From Rhizobium grahamii CCGE 502 (GTDB lineage: Bacteria > Pseudomonadota > Alphaproteobacteria > Rhizobiales > Rhizobiaceae): a stretch of 64,000 nucleotides of DNA. The position numbers and the translations under genes are program-made. How positions within the stretch are numbered: position 1 is the first letter of the stretch; each line of letters opens with the position of its first letter. The notes under the pieces were generated by a model. That model had not been told where the DNA came from, did no database searches, and saw nothing but the letters and a program-made list of their open reading frames with translations. Positions 1 to 9,106 of the stretch are shown here, piece after piece. Location of the stretch: contig NZ_AEYE02000011.1 of assembly GCF_000298315.2 (NCBI RefSeq), forward strand, positions 1 through 64,000. Reading direction: 5' to 3'.

Positions 1-339
1 GGCCAGCGCCAGCGCATCGGTCTGGCGCGGGCGCTTTACGGCGATCCCTTCCTGGTGGTGCTCGACGAGCCGAACTCCAACCTCGACGCCGAGGGCGAGG
101 AGGCGCTGACCAGGGCGATCGCCAAGGTGCGCGAGCGCGGCGGCATCGTCGTCATCGTCGCCCATCGCCCGAGCGCGCTTTCCGCCGTCGACATGGTCGG
201 GCTGGTGCAGAACGGCCGGCTTGCCGCCTTCGGGCCGAAGGACGAGATCATCCAGCCCACCGCCAAGCGCCCGCTGGTCGTCGGCAAGACGCCGCCGGCC
301 GCCGACCGCGACCGGATCGCCAATGCCGCCGCCGAATAG
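1..339 (+). CDS. Type I secretion ABC transporter ATPase, C-terminal part
   Basis: This is the 3' end of a gene that begins before the window; 112 codons remain. The first residues, GQRQRIGLARAL, lead into the ABC signature region. LVVLDEPNSNLD is the Walker B and D-loop, and the histidine in VIVAHRP is the H-loop. It is followed by an RTX gene and a HlyD adaptor in the same direction. It is therefore most likely the inner-membrane permease/ATPase (PrtD/HlyB type) that energises export of the RTX protein. The membrane domain cannot be seen. The last 25 or so residues are a low-complexity tail. Confidence 0.85.
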   Translation, partial: GQRQRIGLARALYGDPFLVVLDEPNSNLDAEGEEALTRAIAKVRERGGIVVIVAHRPSALSAVDMVGLVQNGRLAAFGPKDEIIQPTAKRPLVVGKTPPAADRDRIANAAAE

Positions 340-413
340 CGGCTGGGCTCGAAGCGGCCTGGCCTGAACAAGGCCGGACCCAAAGAGGAATGGAGCAAGG
401 ATAGGAGAGCGTC

Positions 414-3400
414 ATGGAGGAGAAACTGATCCTCGGACTGCCCGACGACGGCCAGGCGGCCGTTGCGCCTGCCAACCGGTTCCGGCTTGCCGCCGACAAG
501 GGCGCCGACCGGCGGATCTACTCGCTGCCTTTGCTGTTCGGGGTGCTCGGCGCGGTGCTCGGCAGCGGCAAGGACAAGCCCGAGCCGGCGCATGAGCAGA
601 AGGCGGCCGGCCCGGAGCCGGTGGAGCCGCCCGGTCCGGAGGCCACCAATCTGGCGGCGATCGACGATGTCGCCGCCTTCCTGCGCGACATGACCGATGA
701 GCTGATGGCGAGCACCTCGGGCGTCATCGGCAAGCGCCATGTCGCCTCGGTGCGGCTGAGCTTCGAGGACCTGCCGCTGCCGCGCAATCCGAACCTTGCC
801 GACACGGTGATGCGGGCCTTCAACGCCAACGACAATGATGGCCGCATCGGCATCAACGGCGAGAGCTTCCACTTCCCCAATCCTGGTCGGGCCCGCCACG
901 GTGGCGGCGGCCATGGTGGAGGTCGTGGCCGCGGTCCCGGCGACACCAGCGGTCGCGACGGTGATGGCGCCGGTGATGGCAAGGGGCCGCTGCCGGGCGG
1001 CCCTGACCAGCATGGCGGCGATGGCGACGACGATGACGAGACCCGCGCCAACCGGCTGCCGGTGTCGCTCGGCCGCAACGTTCTGGCCAACGGCCTGGTC
1101 AACCTGTCGATGCTGATCTTCCTCGACGATCTCTTGGCCAAGACCTACGATCCGGACGGCGATGAGTTGAGCGTGCGCAACCTGACGGCCTCGAGCGGGG
1201 CGATCACCGCCTATGGCGACGGCGTCTGGCTCTATACGCCGGCGCGCGGGGTGAGCGGCCCGGTGACCTTCACCTACCAGGTGAGCGACGGCAAGGGCAG
1301 CATCGTCACGCAATCGAGCCTGTCGCTCCTGAAGGGCGGGCCGCACGAGATTGCCGGCACCGACGGCGATGACCGGCTGCTCGGCACGCCCGATAACGAC
1401 ATCATCTCGCTGAAGGATGGCGACGACTTCGTCCATGCCCGCGAGGGCCGTGACGTGGTGTTTGCCGGCGCCGGTGACGACACCGTCTTCGGCGGCGACG
1501 GCGATGACCTGATCCATGGCGAGGCCGGCAACGACCGTCTGTTCGGCGGGCTTGGCAACGACGTGCTGTTCGGCGGCGAGGGCAATGACGACCTGTTCGG
1601 CGACGACGGCAATGACAGCCTGATGGGCGAGGGGGGCCACGACCGGCTGTTCGGCGGCGCCGGCAACGACCACCTGATGGGGGATGACGGCGACGATCAG
1701 CTCTTCGGCGAGGCCGGCGACGACCTGCTGGAAGGCGGCGCCGGCAATGACGTGCTGACCGGTGGCCTCGGCAAGGACGTGGCGCTCGGCGGCGCGGGCG
1801 ACGATAGCTTCCGGGTCGGGCTGCTCAGCGAGGACCTGCGCCAGGAAGCGGCGGCGTCCACGGGCACGTCAACCTCCACCTCCGACGGCAACGACACCTA
1901 TGTCGGCGGCGAGGGCAGCGACACCTATGACGCCGGCGGCGCAACGGCCGCCGTCCATGTCGACCTTGCATCCGGCACCGCCACCGGTACCGACATCGGC
2001 AGCGACAGCCTTGATGGCATCGAGAACGTCATCGGCAGCGGCGATGACGACACGATTAGCGGCGACGGCTACGGCAACCATCTGCAGGGCGGGGCTGGCG
2101 ACGATGAGCTTGCCGGCAAGGCCGGCGACGATCTGATCGAAGGCGGCGCGGGCGACGACGCACTGACGGGTGGCCTCGGCACGGACGTGGCGCTCGGCGA
2201 GGCCGGCGACGATACCTTCAAGGTCGGCCTGCTTGGCGAGGACCTGACGCAGCAGGCCGCGGGCACGCCTGTCAGCGACGGCAACGACACCTATGTCGGC
2301 GGCGAGGGCAGCGACACCTACGACGCCAGCGGCGCGACGGCAGCCGTCGATGTCGACCTTGCATCAGGCACCGCCACCGGCGCCGATATCGGCAGCGACA
2401 GCCTTGATGGCATCGAGAACGTCATCGGCAGCGCCCATGACGATACGATCTGCGGCGACGGCTACGACAACCAGCTGATCGGCGGGGCCGGCGACGATGT
2501 GGTCTCGGGCGGGGCTGGCGACGATGTCGTCATCGTGCTCGGCCCTCCCGCCGCCGACAGCAGCGACAGTGGACTGGATGCTGGCAGCCATGACGGCAAC
2601 GACGCCTATGACGGCGGTGCGGGCTGCGACACGCTCGACCTGTCGGCGCTGGTCAAGATGGTGATCGCCGACATCGAGGCCGGCTATGCCGAGGGCGAGG
2701 AGATCGGCCGCGACACGATCCTTGGCTTCGAGACCATTCATGGCGGCTCCGGCGACGATCGGTTCTCCGGCGGCAGCGGCACCGACATCCTTTATGGCGG
2801 GGGTGGCGACGATCAGGTGGCCGGGCGCAGTGGCGACGACCACCTGGTCGGCGGCGACGGTGACGACCGGCTCGACGGCGGCAGCGGCGACGACGTCTTC
2901 ATCGTGCTCGCCCGCAGCGGCAACGGCGGTGATGACGGCGACGACCGGATGGATGGCGGCAGCGGCAGCGACTGCTACGATGCCTCGGCCACCGTGCTCG
3001 GCGTCGTCATCGACCTCGAGCGCGGCGAGGCCTCGGGTGCGGAGATCGGCGACGACGAACTCCTCGACGTCGAGAATGCCAGCTGCGGCTCCGGCGACGA
3101 CACGATCATCGCCTCGGCCAGGGTCAACGTGCTGATCGGCGGCGACGGCAACGATGTCTTCGTCTTCCAGTCGGTCGCAAGCCTTGCGAACGACGGCGCC
3201 GGCCATGACGAGATCCTCGACTTCGGCGTCGGCGACCGCATCGATCTCTCCGCCCTTGGCCAGTACGGCACGCTGACCTTCGCCGGCCTGCAGATCGACG
3301 GCGACACGCCGCAGATCGGCTCGATCACCGTCTTTTACGAGGCGCTCGGCGACGACACCCGCACCGTCGTGCGCACCATCGTCGACCTCGACCATGACGA

Positions 3401-3515
3401 CGACCTGCAGATCCTGCTGCGCGGCCATCACGAGCTGACCGCTGAGGACTTCATCCTCGCCGCTATCGAGCCCGGCCAGGTCACGGTCGACAGCCAGTCG
3501 ATGGGACAGGCGTGA
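414..3515 (+). CDS. Large RTX calcium-binding protein, type I secretion substrate
   Basis: The product is 1033 aa. There is no Sec signal, as expected for a C-terminal type I signal. Residues about 227-305 look like a cadherin-like domain, with DPDGDELSV and a [12 protein letters not shown] stretch. From about residue 314 there are many GGxGxDxLx nonapeptides that bind calcium in beta-rolls. They come in three or four blocks separated by [10 protein letters not shown]-type linkers. The region before 227 is rich in Gly, His and Asp. The final 100 residues lack RTX repeats and probably hold the export signal. It lies between the ATPase and the HlyD gene, so the three likely act together. The real role (adhesin, biofilm, enzyme) cannot be told, since no catalytic motif is visible. 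Confidence 0.9.
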   Translation: MEEKLILGLPDDGQAAVAPANRFRLAADKGADRRIYSLPLLFGVLGAVLGSGKDKPEPAHEQKAAGPEPVEPPGPEATNLAAIDDVAAFLRDMTDELMASTSGVIGKRHVASVRLSFEDLPLPRNPNLADTVMRAFNANDNDGRIGINGESFHFPNPGRARHGGGGHGGGRGRGPGDTSGRDGDGAGDGKGPLPGGPDQHGGDGDDDDETRANRLPVSLGRNVLANGLVNLSMLIFLDDLLAKTYDPDGDELSVRNLTASSGAITAYGDGVWLYTPARGVSGPVTFTYQVSDGKGSIVTQSSLSLLKGGPHEIAGTDGDDRLLGTPDNDIISLKDGDDFVHAREGRDVVFAGAGDDTVFGGDGDDLIHGEAGNDRLFGGLGNDVLFGGEGNDDLFGDDGNDSLMGEGGHDRLFGGAGNDHLMGDDGDDQLFGEAGDDLLEGGAGNDVLTGGLGKDVALGGAGDDSFRVGLLSEDLRQEAAASTGTSTSTSDGNDTYVGGEGSDTYDAGGATAAVHVDLASGTATGTDIGSDSLDGIENVIGSGDDDTISGDGYGNHLQGGAGDDELAGKAGDDLIEGGAGDDALTGGLGTDVALGEAGDDTFKVGLLGEDLTQQAAGTPVSDGNDTYVGGEGSDTYDASGATAAVDVDLASGTATGADIGSDSLDGIENVIGSAHDDTICGDGYDNQLIGGAGDDVVSGGAGDDVVIVLGPPAADSSDSGLDAGSHDGNDAYDGGAGCDTLDLSALVKMVIADIEAGYAEGEEIGRDTILGFETIHGGSGDDRFSGGSGTDILYGGGGDDQVAGRSGDDHLVGGDGDDRLDGGSGDDVFIVLARSGNGGDDGDDRMDGGSGSDCYDASATVLGVVIDLERGEASGAEIGDDELLDVENASCGSGDDTIIASARVNVLIGGDGNDVFVFQSVASLANDGAGHDEILDFGVGDRIDLSALGQYGTLTFAGLQIDGDTPQIGSITVFYEALGDDTRTVVRTIVDLDHDDDLQILLRGHHELTAEDFILAAIEPGQVTVDSQSMGQA
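1722..2509 (+). repeat. Tandem duplication of about 400 bp inside the RTX gene
   Basis: Two adjacent units, about 1722-2129 and 2130-2509, encode nearly the same string: RTX block, GLLx[45 protein letters not shown]. Equivalent codons are 408 bp apart early in the unit and 393 bp apart after a 15-bp Thr/Ser-coding insertion in unit 1. Long stretches are identical in the DNA, which points to recent duplication or gene conversion. Confidence 0.8.
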
Positions 3516-3517
3516 CG

Positions 3518-3594
3518 CCTCTCCCCCCCGGGGAGGTCGTCTGACCTCTCCCCCTGGGGAGGCCATCGGCCTCTCCCCCGGGGAGGCCGATGGC
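3518..3594. repeat. Three GC-rich hairpins between the RTX and hlyD-like genes
   Basis: Three copies of CCTCTCCCC..GGGGAGG follow one another. The third is the core of a 34-base palindrome at 3561-3594 with a 13-bp perfect stem (GGCCATCGGCCTC against GAGGCCGATGGCC). There is no T-tract, so a simple terminator is unlikely. Partial attenuation, transcript stabilisation or processing between the cistrons are possible roles. Confidence 0.7.
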
Positions 3595-3678
3595 CTCCCC
3601 GACAATGCCAGAAAGACACCGACAGCAGACCACGACGACAGGACAACAAGGCCAGCAAGGCTCCAGGGGAACACCGCG

Positions 3679-5040
3679 ATGATCACTACCACCAGCGACA
3701 AGACCGGCAGCGACAAGACCGGCAGCGACAAGGCCAAGGCCGCCGACAAGACCGGCACCGACAAGGCCAGGCAGAACGCCCGGCAGTTCGGCATCACCTC
3801 GCGCATCGTCGCCTCCTCGGCACTGGCCGGCGTGCTGGTCTTCGGCATCGGCGGCTGGGCCGCCCAGGCGAAGCTGTCGGGCGCCGTCATCACCCATGGC
3901 CAGGTGGTCGTCTCCGAGCAGGTCAAGACCATCCAGCATCGCGACGGCGGCATCATCGCCGCCATCCGCGTCGACAACGGCACCGTCGTCAAAAAGGGCG
4001 ACGTCCTCATCGTCCTCGACGACACCCAGACCCGCGTCGAGCTGTCGATCGTCAGGGCGCAGCTGCAGCAGCTGACCGCCGCCCATGCCAGGCTGGTGGC
4101 CGAGCGCGACGAGGCGGAAACCGTCGGCTTTGCGGCGCTCGACCTGTCCGCCTCGGTGATATCAGGCGAGACCAGGCTGTTTGAGGCCAACCGCCGCATG
4201 GTCGCCAACCAGAAGGAGCAGCTGCGCCTGCAGATCGTCCAGCTCGACGAACAGGTGCGCGGCTTCAAGGCGCAGAGCCGCTCCAACGACAGCGAGGCCG
4301 AGATCGTCGAGCAGGAGCTCGCCAAGACCGAGAAGCTGCTCGCAAGCCAGCTGGTGCCGATCTCGCAGAAGCGCGACCTGTTGCGCCAGCGCGCCCGCAT
4401 CGAGGGCAGCCGCGGCGAGCTGATCGCCAAGGTCGCCGAGGCCGAGGGCGAGATCAGCGAGCTCAACATGAAGCTGCTCTCCATCGACCAGACCACCCGC
4501 AAGGAGGCGCAGACCGAGATCGTCAACCTGCTCGCCAAGATTGCCGAGCTCAACGAGCGCGAGATCGCCGCCCGCGACCGCCTCACCCGCATGGAGGTGC
4601 GCGCCCCCGTCGACGGCTTCGTCTATGACCTGCAGGTCCACACCATCGGCGGCATCATCGCGCCTGGCGCCACTGTCATGTCGGTCGTCCCGAAAAGCGA
4701 GCACCTCAGCGTCGAGGTCCGCATTCCCCCCGTCGACATCGACCGCGTCTCACCCGGCCAGCCCGCCCGCATGCGCTTCACCGCCTTCAACCAGCGCACC
4801 ACCCCGGAACTGCACGGCAAGGTCGACGTCGTCGCCGCCGCAACCACCCTCGACCGCGCCACCGGCCAGCCCTACTACCTCGCCTCCCTGTCGCTTAACG
4901 ACCAGAACCTCCTCAAGGACAACAAGCTCATCCCCGGAATGCCCGTCGAAGTCTTCGTCCAGACCGCCGAACGAACCGCCCTCTCATACCTCCTCAAACC
5001 ATTCACAGACCAAATGATGAAGGCATTCAGAGAGGAATAG
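3679..5040 (+). CDS. HlyD-family membrane fusion protein of a type I secretion system
   Basis: The product is 453 aa, a normal length for the family. A Lys/Asp/Thr-rich N-terminus with repeated DKTGSDK (residues 7-30) precedes one membrane helix at about 44-62. A lipoyl-like half motif (IQHRDGGIIAAIRV) and a long periplasmic coiled coil (about 115-300) follow. The second lipoyl half and beta-barrel include RAPVDGFVYDLQVHTIGGII. This is the PrtE/HlyD adaptor that links the inner-membrane ABC transporter to an outer-membrane TolC-type channel. AGGGGAA precedes the ATG. It is co-directional with the ATPase and RTX genes. No TolC gene is seen in the window. Confidence 0.92.
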   Translation: MITTTSDKTGSDKTGSDKAKAADKTGTDKARQNARQFGITSRIVASSALAGVLVFGIGGWAAQAKLSGAVITHGQVVVSEQVKTIQHRDGGIIAAIRVDNGTVVKKGDVLIVLDDTQTRVELSIVRAQLQQLTAAHARLVAERDEAETVGFAALDLSASVISGETRLFEANRRMVANQKEQLRLQIVQLDEQVRGFKAQSRSNDSEAEIVEQELAKTEKLLASQLVPISQKRDLLRQRARIEGSRGELIAKVAEAEGEISELNMKLLSIDQTTRKEAQTEIVNLLAKIAELNEREIAARDRLTRMEVRAPVDGFVYDLQVHTIGGIIAPGATVMSVVPKSEHLSVEVRIPPVDIDRVSPGQPARMRFTAFNQRTTPELHGKVDVVAAATTLDRATGQPYYLASLSLNDQNLLKDNKLIPGMPVEVFVQTAERTALSYLLKPFTDQMMKAFREE

Positions 5041-5209
5041 GGGGACCCAGGAGAGCAGCAGCGTGCAGATGCCATCATGACGGTTGGATCGTGGAAGCCC
5101 CAAGTCGAACGGATCGATGACGCTTGCTATGCATTTGGTACTCCTGAGTGCCCCCTAAGAAAAAAGGGACGCTGTGAAGGGTAACAAAGTCGATCAAATG
5201 ATTTCAATA

Positions 5210-5294
5210 TGGTGCGAGCGACGGGGATCGAACCCGTATGACCGAAGTCGAGGGATTTTAAGTCCCTTGCGTCTACCAGTTTCGCCACGCTCGC
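5210..5294 (-). tRNA. tRNA-Leu (anticodon UAA)
   Basis: It folds as an 85-nt class II tRNA. The acceptor stem is GCGAGCG against CGCTCGC, the D-arm region is TGGCGAAACTGGTAGACGC, and the anticodon loop contains TAA. It has a variable arm, GGTTCGATCCC in the T-arm, and an encoded CCA at 5210-5212. Confidence 0.97.
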
Positions 5295-5347
5295 GCAGGC
5301 TCCTCCTTCAACGACTGATGCGATTCAGTCAAGAGCGCCAAGGCCTG

Positions 5348-5716
5348 TCACGGTCGCGAAAGGTTTGCTGCCGACTTGGCGATGCGGATCTTGTTCAATA
5401 GGCAACCGATCGACACGCCCAGGGATGCGCCGAGAATCTTCATGGCGGCATCATGCAGACGCGCGTGGCGCGTCGGAGACAAATATTGCAGATATTCAAT
5501 CGCCAAGGCGCCAGCGACCAGGAGAAAGGCGACCGCTATCCAGTGTCGCGGATAGGCCGTCGCGAACATGAAACCGACGAGCACGTAGGCCAACGCACGG
5601 TCGAGATTGACCGAGGTTACCGTGTGTGGCCGCAGCCCGATCGGCGACAGCGTGACGAAAATAATCGCGGCGAGAAGCAGCCAGGCGATCGGTCGTGCAA
5701 ATTTACTTGAGATCAT
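5348..5716 (-). CDS. VanZ-like small membrane protein
   Basis: The product is 122 aa with about four hydrophobic helices (roughly residues 8-24, 38-56, 60-78 and 92-108). The LSPIGLRP segment after helix 1 and the IEYLQYLSPTRHARLHD segment match the VanZ-like pattern (acidic residue plus R/H in the loop before the last helix). VanZ-like proteins are widespread in alphaproteobacteria and mostly uncharacterised; a glycopeptide-resistance role should not be assumed. It lies alone between tRNA-Leu and ilvA. Confidence 0.7.
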   Translation of the reverse strand: MISSKFARPIAWLLLAAIIFVTLSPIGLRPHTVTSVNLDRALAYVLVGFMFATAYPRHWIAVAFLLVAGALAIEYLQYLSPTRHARLHDAAMKILGASLGVSIGCLLNKIRIAKSAANLSRP

Positions 5717-5885
5717 TGCTGCGATGTAGCCTCATCGCGGAGGAATTGGTAGCGCACAATTGCGTTATTGTATCGGCCGCAGTAGCGCTCGAAAGATGAC
5801 CGACTGAGTAAACAATATGGGCCGGTATGGGCTTTTTCTCGCAGCCCGCTTATGCGATAGCGGCAACGGCAACAGGAACAGACGA

Positions 5886-7142
5886 ATGACCGTGACCAGA
5901 CAGGATGTCGAGAGCGCCGAGACGGCGATGCGCAGCCTCTTTCCAGCAACGCCGCTGCAGCTGAACGAACATCTGTCGGCGCGTTATGGCGCCGACATCT
6001 GGCTGAAGCGAGAAGATCTGTCGCCGGTGCGCTCCTACAAGATTCGCGGCGCGTTCAATTTCTTTCGCAAGGCGATCGCCGAAGGTGCCGGCGACAAGAC
6101 CTTCGTCTGCGCCTCGGCCGGCAATCATGCGCAGGGCTTTGCCTTCGTTTGCCGGCATTTTGGTGTGCCCGGCGTTGTTTTCATGCCGGTGACGACACCG
6201 CAGCAGAAGATCGACAAGACCCGAATGTTCGGCGCGGAATTCATCACCATCAAGCTGACTGGCGATTTCTTCGATCAATGCTACCAGGCAGCGCGCGATC
6301 ACGTCGAGGCGATCGCCGGCGTGATGGTGCCGCCTTTCGACCACACAGACATCATCGAGGGCCAGGCGACGGTTGCCGCAGAAATCCTCCAGCAACTTCC
6401 CGGGGGCGCGGTGCCTGACATCATTGTCATGCCGGTCGGCGGCGGTGGTCTCGCTGCAGGCATCACCGGCTATCTGGATGGCATTTTGCCGAAGTCCGGC
6501 TTCATCTTCACGGAGCCGGCAGGAGCACCGAGCCTGAAGCGAAGCATCGAGGCAGGGCGCTTGGTAACGCTCACCAAGGTTGACAATTTCGTCGACGGCG
6601 CGGCCGTGGCGCGGATCGGCGACCTGAACTTCGCGGCCCTGGAAGCTTTCCCGACCGAGCAGGTCATGCTGATGCCGGAAAACGCCATCTGCGTGACCAT
6701 TGGAGAGATGCTCAATGTGGAGGGCGTCGTCCTCGAGCCGGCAGGCGCGTTGTCGTTGACCGCGATCGCGGCGATGGACCCGGAAGTCTTGAGAGGCAAA
6801 ACGGTCATCGCCATTGTATCCGGCGGGAACTTCGATTTCGAGCGCCTTCCGGACGTGAAAGAGCGCGCCATGCGCTATGCCGGCTTGAAGAAGTATTTCA
6901 TCCTGCGGATGCCGCAGCGTCCGGGTGCATTGCGCGACTTCCTGAACTTGCTTGGCCCGGACGACGATATCGCCCGGTTCGAATATCTGAAGAAGACGGC
7001 TCGCAATTTCGGTTCGGTGCTGATCGGCATCGAAACCAAGGCGCCCGAGAATTTCGCGCAGCTCATCGCAAACTTCGAAAAGGCTGCAATCGGCTTCGAG
7101 GACATCACCGAAAACGAGATCCTCGCAAACCTCATCATTTAG
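5886..7142 (+). CDS. ilvA: Threonine ammonia-lyase (biosynthetic, short ACT form)
   Basis: This enzyme deaminates L-threonine to 2-oxobutanoate, the first step towards isoleucine. The PLP lysine is K52 in RSYKIRGAF, and a Ser/Gly-rich phosphate loop is seen at SAGNHAQG and PVGGGGLAAG. A C-terminal ACT-like regulatory domain (about residues 335-418, starting YFILRMPQRPGALRDF) suggests isoleucine feedback control. I chose the ATG at 5886 (418 aa) because the family starts close to this point. An in-frame ATG at 5817 would add 23 residues that do not look like the family. No partner genes of the pathway are adjacent. Confidence 0.92.
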   Translation: MTVTRQDVESAETAMRSLFPATPLQLNEHLSARYGADIWLKREDLSPVRSYKIRGAFNFFRKAIAEGAGDKTFVCASAGNHAQGFAFVCRHFGVPGVVFMPVTTPQQKIDKTRMFGAEFITIKLTGDFFDQCYQAARDHVEAIAGVMVPPFDHTDIIEGQATVAAEILQQLPGGAVPDIIVMPVGGGGLAAGITGYLDGILPKSGFIFTEPAGAPSLKRSIEAGRLVTLTKVDNFVDGAAVARIGDLNFAALEAFPTEQVMLMPENAICVTIGEMLNVEGVVLEPAGALSLTAIAAMDPEVLRGKTVIAIVSGGNFDFERLPDVKERAMRYAGLKKYFILRMPQRPGALRDFLNLLGPDDDIARFEYLKKTARNFGSVLIGIETKAPENFAQLIANFEKAAIGFEDITENEILANLII

Positions 7143-7177
7143 CTTTTCCGGCAGGGGCCGGCGTGGTAAGGCGAAAC

Positions 7178-7504
7178 ATGGCTTCGATCTTCTCCAGCAT
7201 TTTCTCAATGTTTTCAGGCGGCGGTAAATCCGCTGAGGCCCCGGCAAGCGCTTCGTCCGAGCCGCAGCTCTATGGGGACTGCACGATATACGCCGAACCC
7301 CAGAAGGAAGGCGGCCAGTATCGCCTTGCGGGCCGGATCGAGAAGACCGTCGGCGGGGAAGTCCTCGTGCGCAACTTTATCCGCGCCGACATGTTTGGTT
7401 CGTCTGACGATGCGATCGAGTGCACGGTGCGCAAGGCACAGCAGATTATCGATCAGAATGGCCCATCGCTTTTCAACGATGGTGCAAAAGTTCGCCAGGT
7501 CTGA
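7178..7504 (+). CDS. HlyU-family small protein
   Basis: The product is 108 aa. The core QLYGDCTIYAEPQKEGGQYRLAG, followed by conserved KxxGGEVLVRNFIRAD, matches the HlyU family described as winged-helix regulators in vibrios. Alphaproteobacterial members are mostly unstudied and have a hydrophobic/Gly-rich N-terminus, as seen here (FSSIFSMFSGGGK). It starts 36 bases after ilvA and may be read from it. A GTG at 7163 is an alternative start. The regulatory role is a family inference only. Confidence 0.75.
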   Translation: MASIFSSIFSMFSGGGKSAEAPASASSEPQLYGDCTIYAEPQKEGGQYRLAGRIEKTVGGEVLVRNFIRADMFGSSDDAIECTVRKAQQIIDQNGPSLFNDGAKVRQV

Positions 7505-7598
7505 TCCACTCAACCCCAGAAGCTGAGTATTCATGCGACGGTCACCGTCGGCACCGGCTGGGCGATAGCCGTCACCGACGGTGTGAGCTCAGACGGTA

Positions 7599-8375
7599 TC
7601 ACCCTGCGCGGAACATCTTGGCGCCCGAGGGTGCGCTGGTCGCGCCGCCGTCAACGACGATCTCGATTCCCGTTACATTCGACGAATCGCTTGAAGCGAA
7701 ATAGAGCGCAGCCTTGGCAATTTCTTCCGCTTCGCTCATCCGCCCGAGAAGGCTCATGCCACCCAGTCGAGCTTCGAGCCCGGACATCGCGTCGGCCGTG
7801 GATGCCAGCGGTTGCCAAATCGGCGTCTTTGTGCCGCCTGGCGTCACCTGATTGACGCGGATGCCGCGTGGCGCGAGTTCTGACGCCATATTGCGGGTCA
7901 TGGCGCGCACCGCACCCTTGGTGGCGGCATAGGCCGACCAGCCGGGTGCACCCAGCACTGCGTGCACCGATCCATTGAGAATGACAGAACCGCCGTCGTT
8001 GAGATGTGGCAGCGCCGACTGGATCGTGAAGAACACGGCGGTCAGGTTCGTGTTGATAATGGCATTGAATTGCTCGAGCGACGTGGCTCCAAGCGGTGTC
8101 GTGCCGGCAACACCGGCATTTGCAAACAGCACATCAAACTTGCCGGTCTTTTCAGCGGCTTCTGCAAATGCGCGTTCCGTTGCCGCGACGTCTGTGACGT
8201 CGACTTTTAACGTGAGCGCGTTGCCGCCGAGCGCTTTTTCGGCAGCGGCAAGAGTTTCGGCATTGCGGCCCGTAATCACCACCTTGGCCCCTTCTTCGAG
8301 GAAGACCTTGGCGGTCGCAAGACCGATGCCGCTGTTTCCGCCCGTGATGAGGGCGACCTTATTCTGCAGGCGCAT
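7599..8375 (-). CDS. SDR-family oxidoreductase
   Basis: The product is 258 aa, a classical short-chain dehydrogenase. It has the TGGNSGIGLATA nucleotide-binding motif near the N-terminus, NAG at the adenine strand, and the catalytic triad Ser (ILNGSVHA), Tyr and Lys (SAYAATKGA). Arg rather than Asp follows the second strand (VVITGRNAE), which suggests NADP preference. The ATG at 8375 has GAGGAG eight bases upstream. It is divergent from a TetR regulator with a shared operator-like region, so it is the likely target of that regulator. The substrate is unknown. Confidence 0.9.
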   Translation of the reverse strand: MRLQNKVALITGGNSGIGLATAKVFLEEGAKVVITGRNAETLAAAEKALGGNALTLKVDVTDVAATERAFAEAAEKTGKFDVLFANAGVAGTTPLGATSLEQFNAIINTNLTAVFFTIQSALPHLNDGGSVILNGSVHAVLGAPGWSAYAATKGAVRAMTRNMASELAPRGIRVNQVTPGGTKTPIWQPLASTADAMSGLEARLGGMSLLGRMSEAEEIAKAALYFASSDSSNVTGIEIVVDGGATSAPSGAKMFRAG

Positions 8376-8408
8376 TGCATGACTCCTCTTGGAAAAATCC
8401 GCGATCTG

Positions 8409-8446
8409 GATTACGATAAATATCCACAAGGATTATGATCGTAATC
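8409..8446. promoter_or_regulatory. Operator-like inverted repeats between SDR and TetR genes
   Basis: GATTACGAT (8409-8417) is repeated inverted as ATCGTAATC (8438-8446). The right half lies in a near-perfect 16-bp palindrome at 8431-8446 (GATTATGATCGTAATC, one mismatched pair). The site lies 33-71 bases before the SDR start and 34-71 before the TetR start, as expected for control of both genes by the TetR protein. Confidence 0.7.
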
Positions 8447-8480
8447 TTCGCAAGTCAACAGCTGTCGGAAGAGAATTTTC

Positions 8481-9059
8481 ATGGGTCACTCACAACAGGA
8501 CAAACGCAAGACGCATGAGAGGATCGTCGAGATTGCCTCGAAGCGTTTGCGCGAGAAGGGTCTGGAAGGCGTCGGGGTCGCGGACCTTATGAAAGAAGCG
8601 GGGCTGACAGTCGGCGGCTTCTACAAGCACTTTGCCTCGCGTGACGAACTAGTCGCGGAGGCTATGCAATCCGCATTTGGCTCATGGACCGAGAAGGTGC
8701 GGTCGGAGGGCCGGGCTCCGACAGATATTACCCTGGAGGAATATGCGGCGAGCTATCTGAGCCGCGAGCATCGGGACGATACGGCTGGAGGATGCCCGTT
8801 CGCCGCTCTCACCGCTGACATAGCGCGCGGCGGCGAGAGGTGTCGGTCACTGGCGACTGATCAGATGCAGACGAACTTGCGCAACATGCAGGCGCGCACG
8901 AACACGACGGACGAAGCGGAGGGTCGACGCAAGGCGATCATCGCGTCCTGCCTCATGACCGGCGCACTCGGCCTTGCACGAATCTCGAACGACGAGACCT
9001 TGGCCAGCGAGATACTCGATACCGTCAAGGCTTTCGTGGATGAGTTCAGCACAAAATGA
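8481..9059 (+). CDS. TetR/AcrR-family transcriptional regulator
   Basis: The product is 192 aa. The N-terminal helix-turn-helix occupies about residues 10-56 (IVEIASKRLREKGLEGVGVADLMKEAGLTVGGFYKHFASRDELVAEAM). The remainder is helical ligand-binding domain with a Cys in GGCPFAALTADIAR, a pattern seen in TetR regulators of detoxifying dehydrogenases. It probably represses itself and the divergent SDR gene. It converges on the azoreductase gene with a shared terminator. Confidence 0.92.
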   Translation: MGHSQQDKRKTHERIVEIASKRLREKGLEGVGVADLMKEAGLTVGGFYKHFASRDELVAEAMQSAFGSWTEKVRSEGRAPTDITLEEYAASYLSREHRDDTAGGCPFAALTADIARGGERCRSLATDQMQTNLRNMQARTNTTDEAEGRRKAIIASCLMTGALGLARISNDETLASEILDTVKAFVDEFSTK

Positions 9060-9084
9060 AAACGGCCGGCTAGAACCGGCCGTT
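9059..9084. terminator. Bidirectional terminator between tetR-type and azoR
   Basis: AAACGGCCGG, a six-base loop, then CCGGCCGTTT: a perfect stem with A and T runs on the two sides, placed between convergent genes. Confidence 0.85.
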
Positions 9085-9106
9085 TCGATCGCAGTCTCGA
9101 CCCTGA

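Noticed and set aside
36-1673. 545-codon minus-strand frame opposite the ABC and RTX genes
   Set aside because: It crosses the boundary of two recognisable plus-strand genes and has no family features.
1355-2900. CRISPR-like periodic repeats
   Set aside because: The short periodicity of about 27 bases is the codon pattern of RTX nonapeptides within one open frame. No CRISPR array or cas gene is seen anywhere in the window.
2364-4592. 742-codon open frame on the minus strand opposite the RTX and HlyD genes
   Set aside because: It spans two real genes and a hairpin gap. The composition reflects the complement of Gly/Asp repeats.
5041-5209. Possible gene between the HlyD-like gene and tRNA-Leu
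   Set aside because: No frame of useful length, no ribosome site and no recognisable motif.
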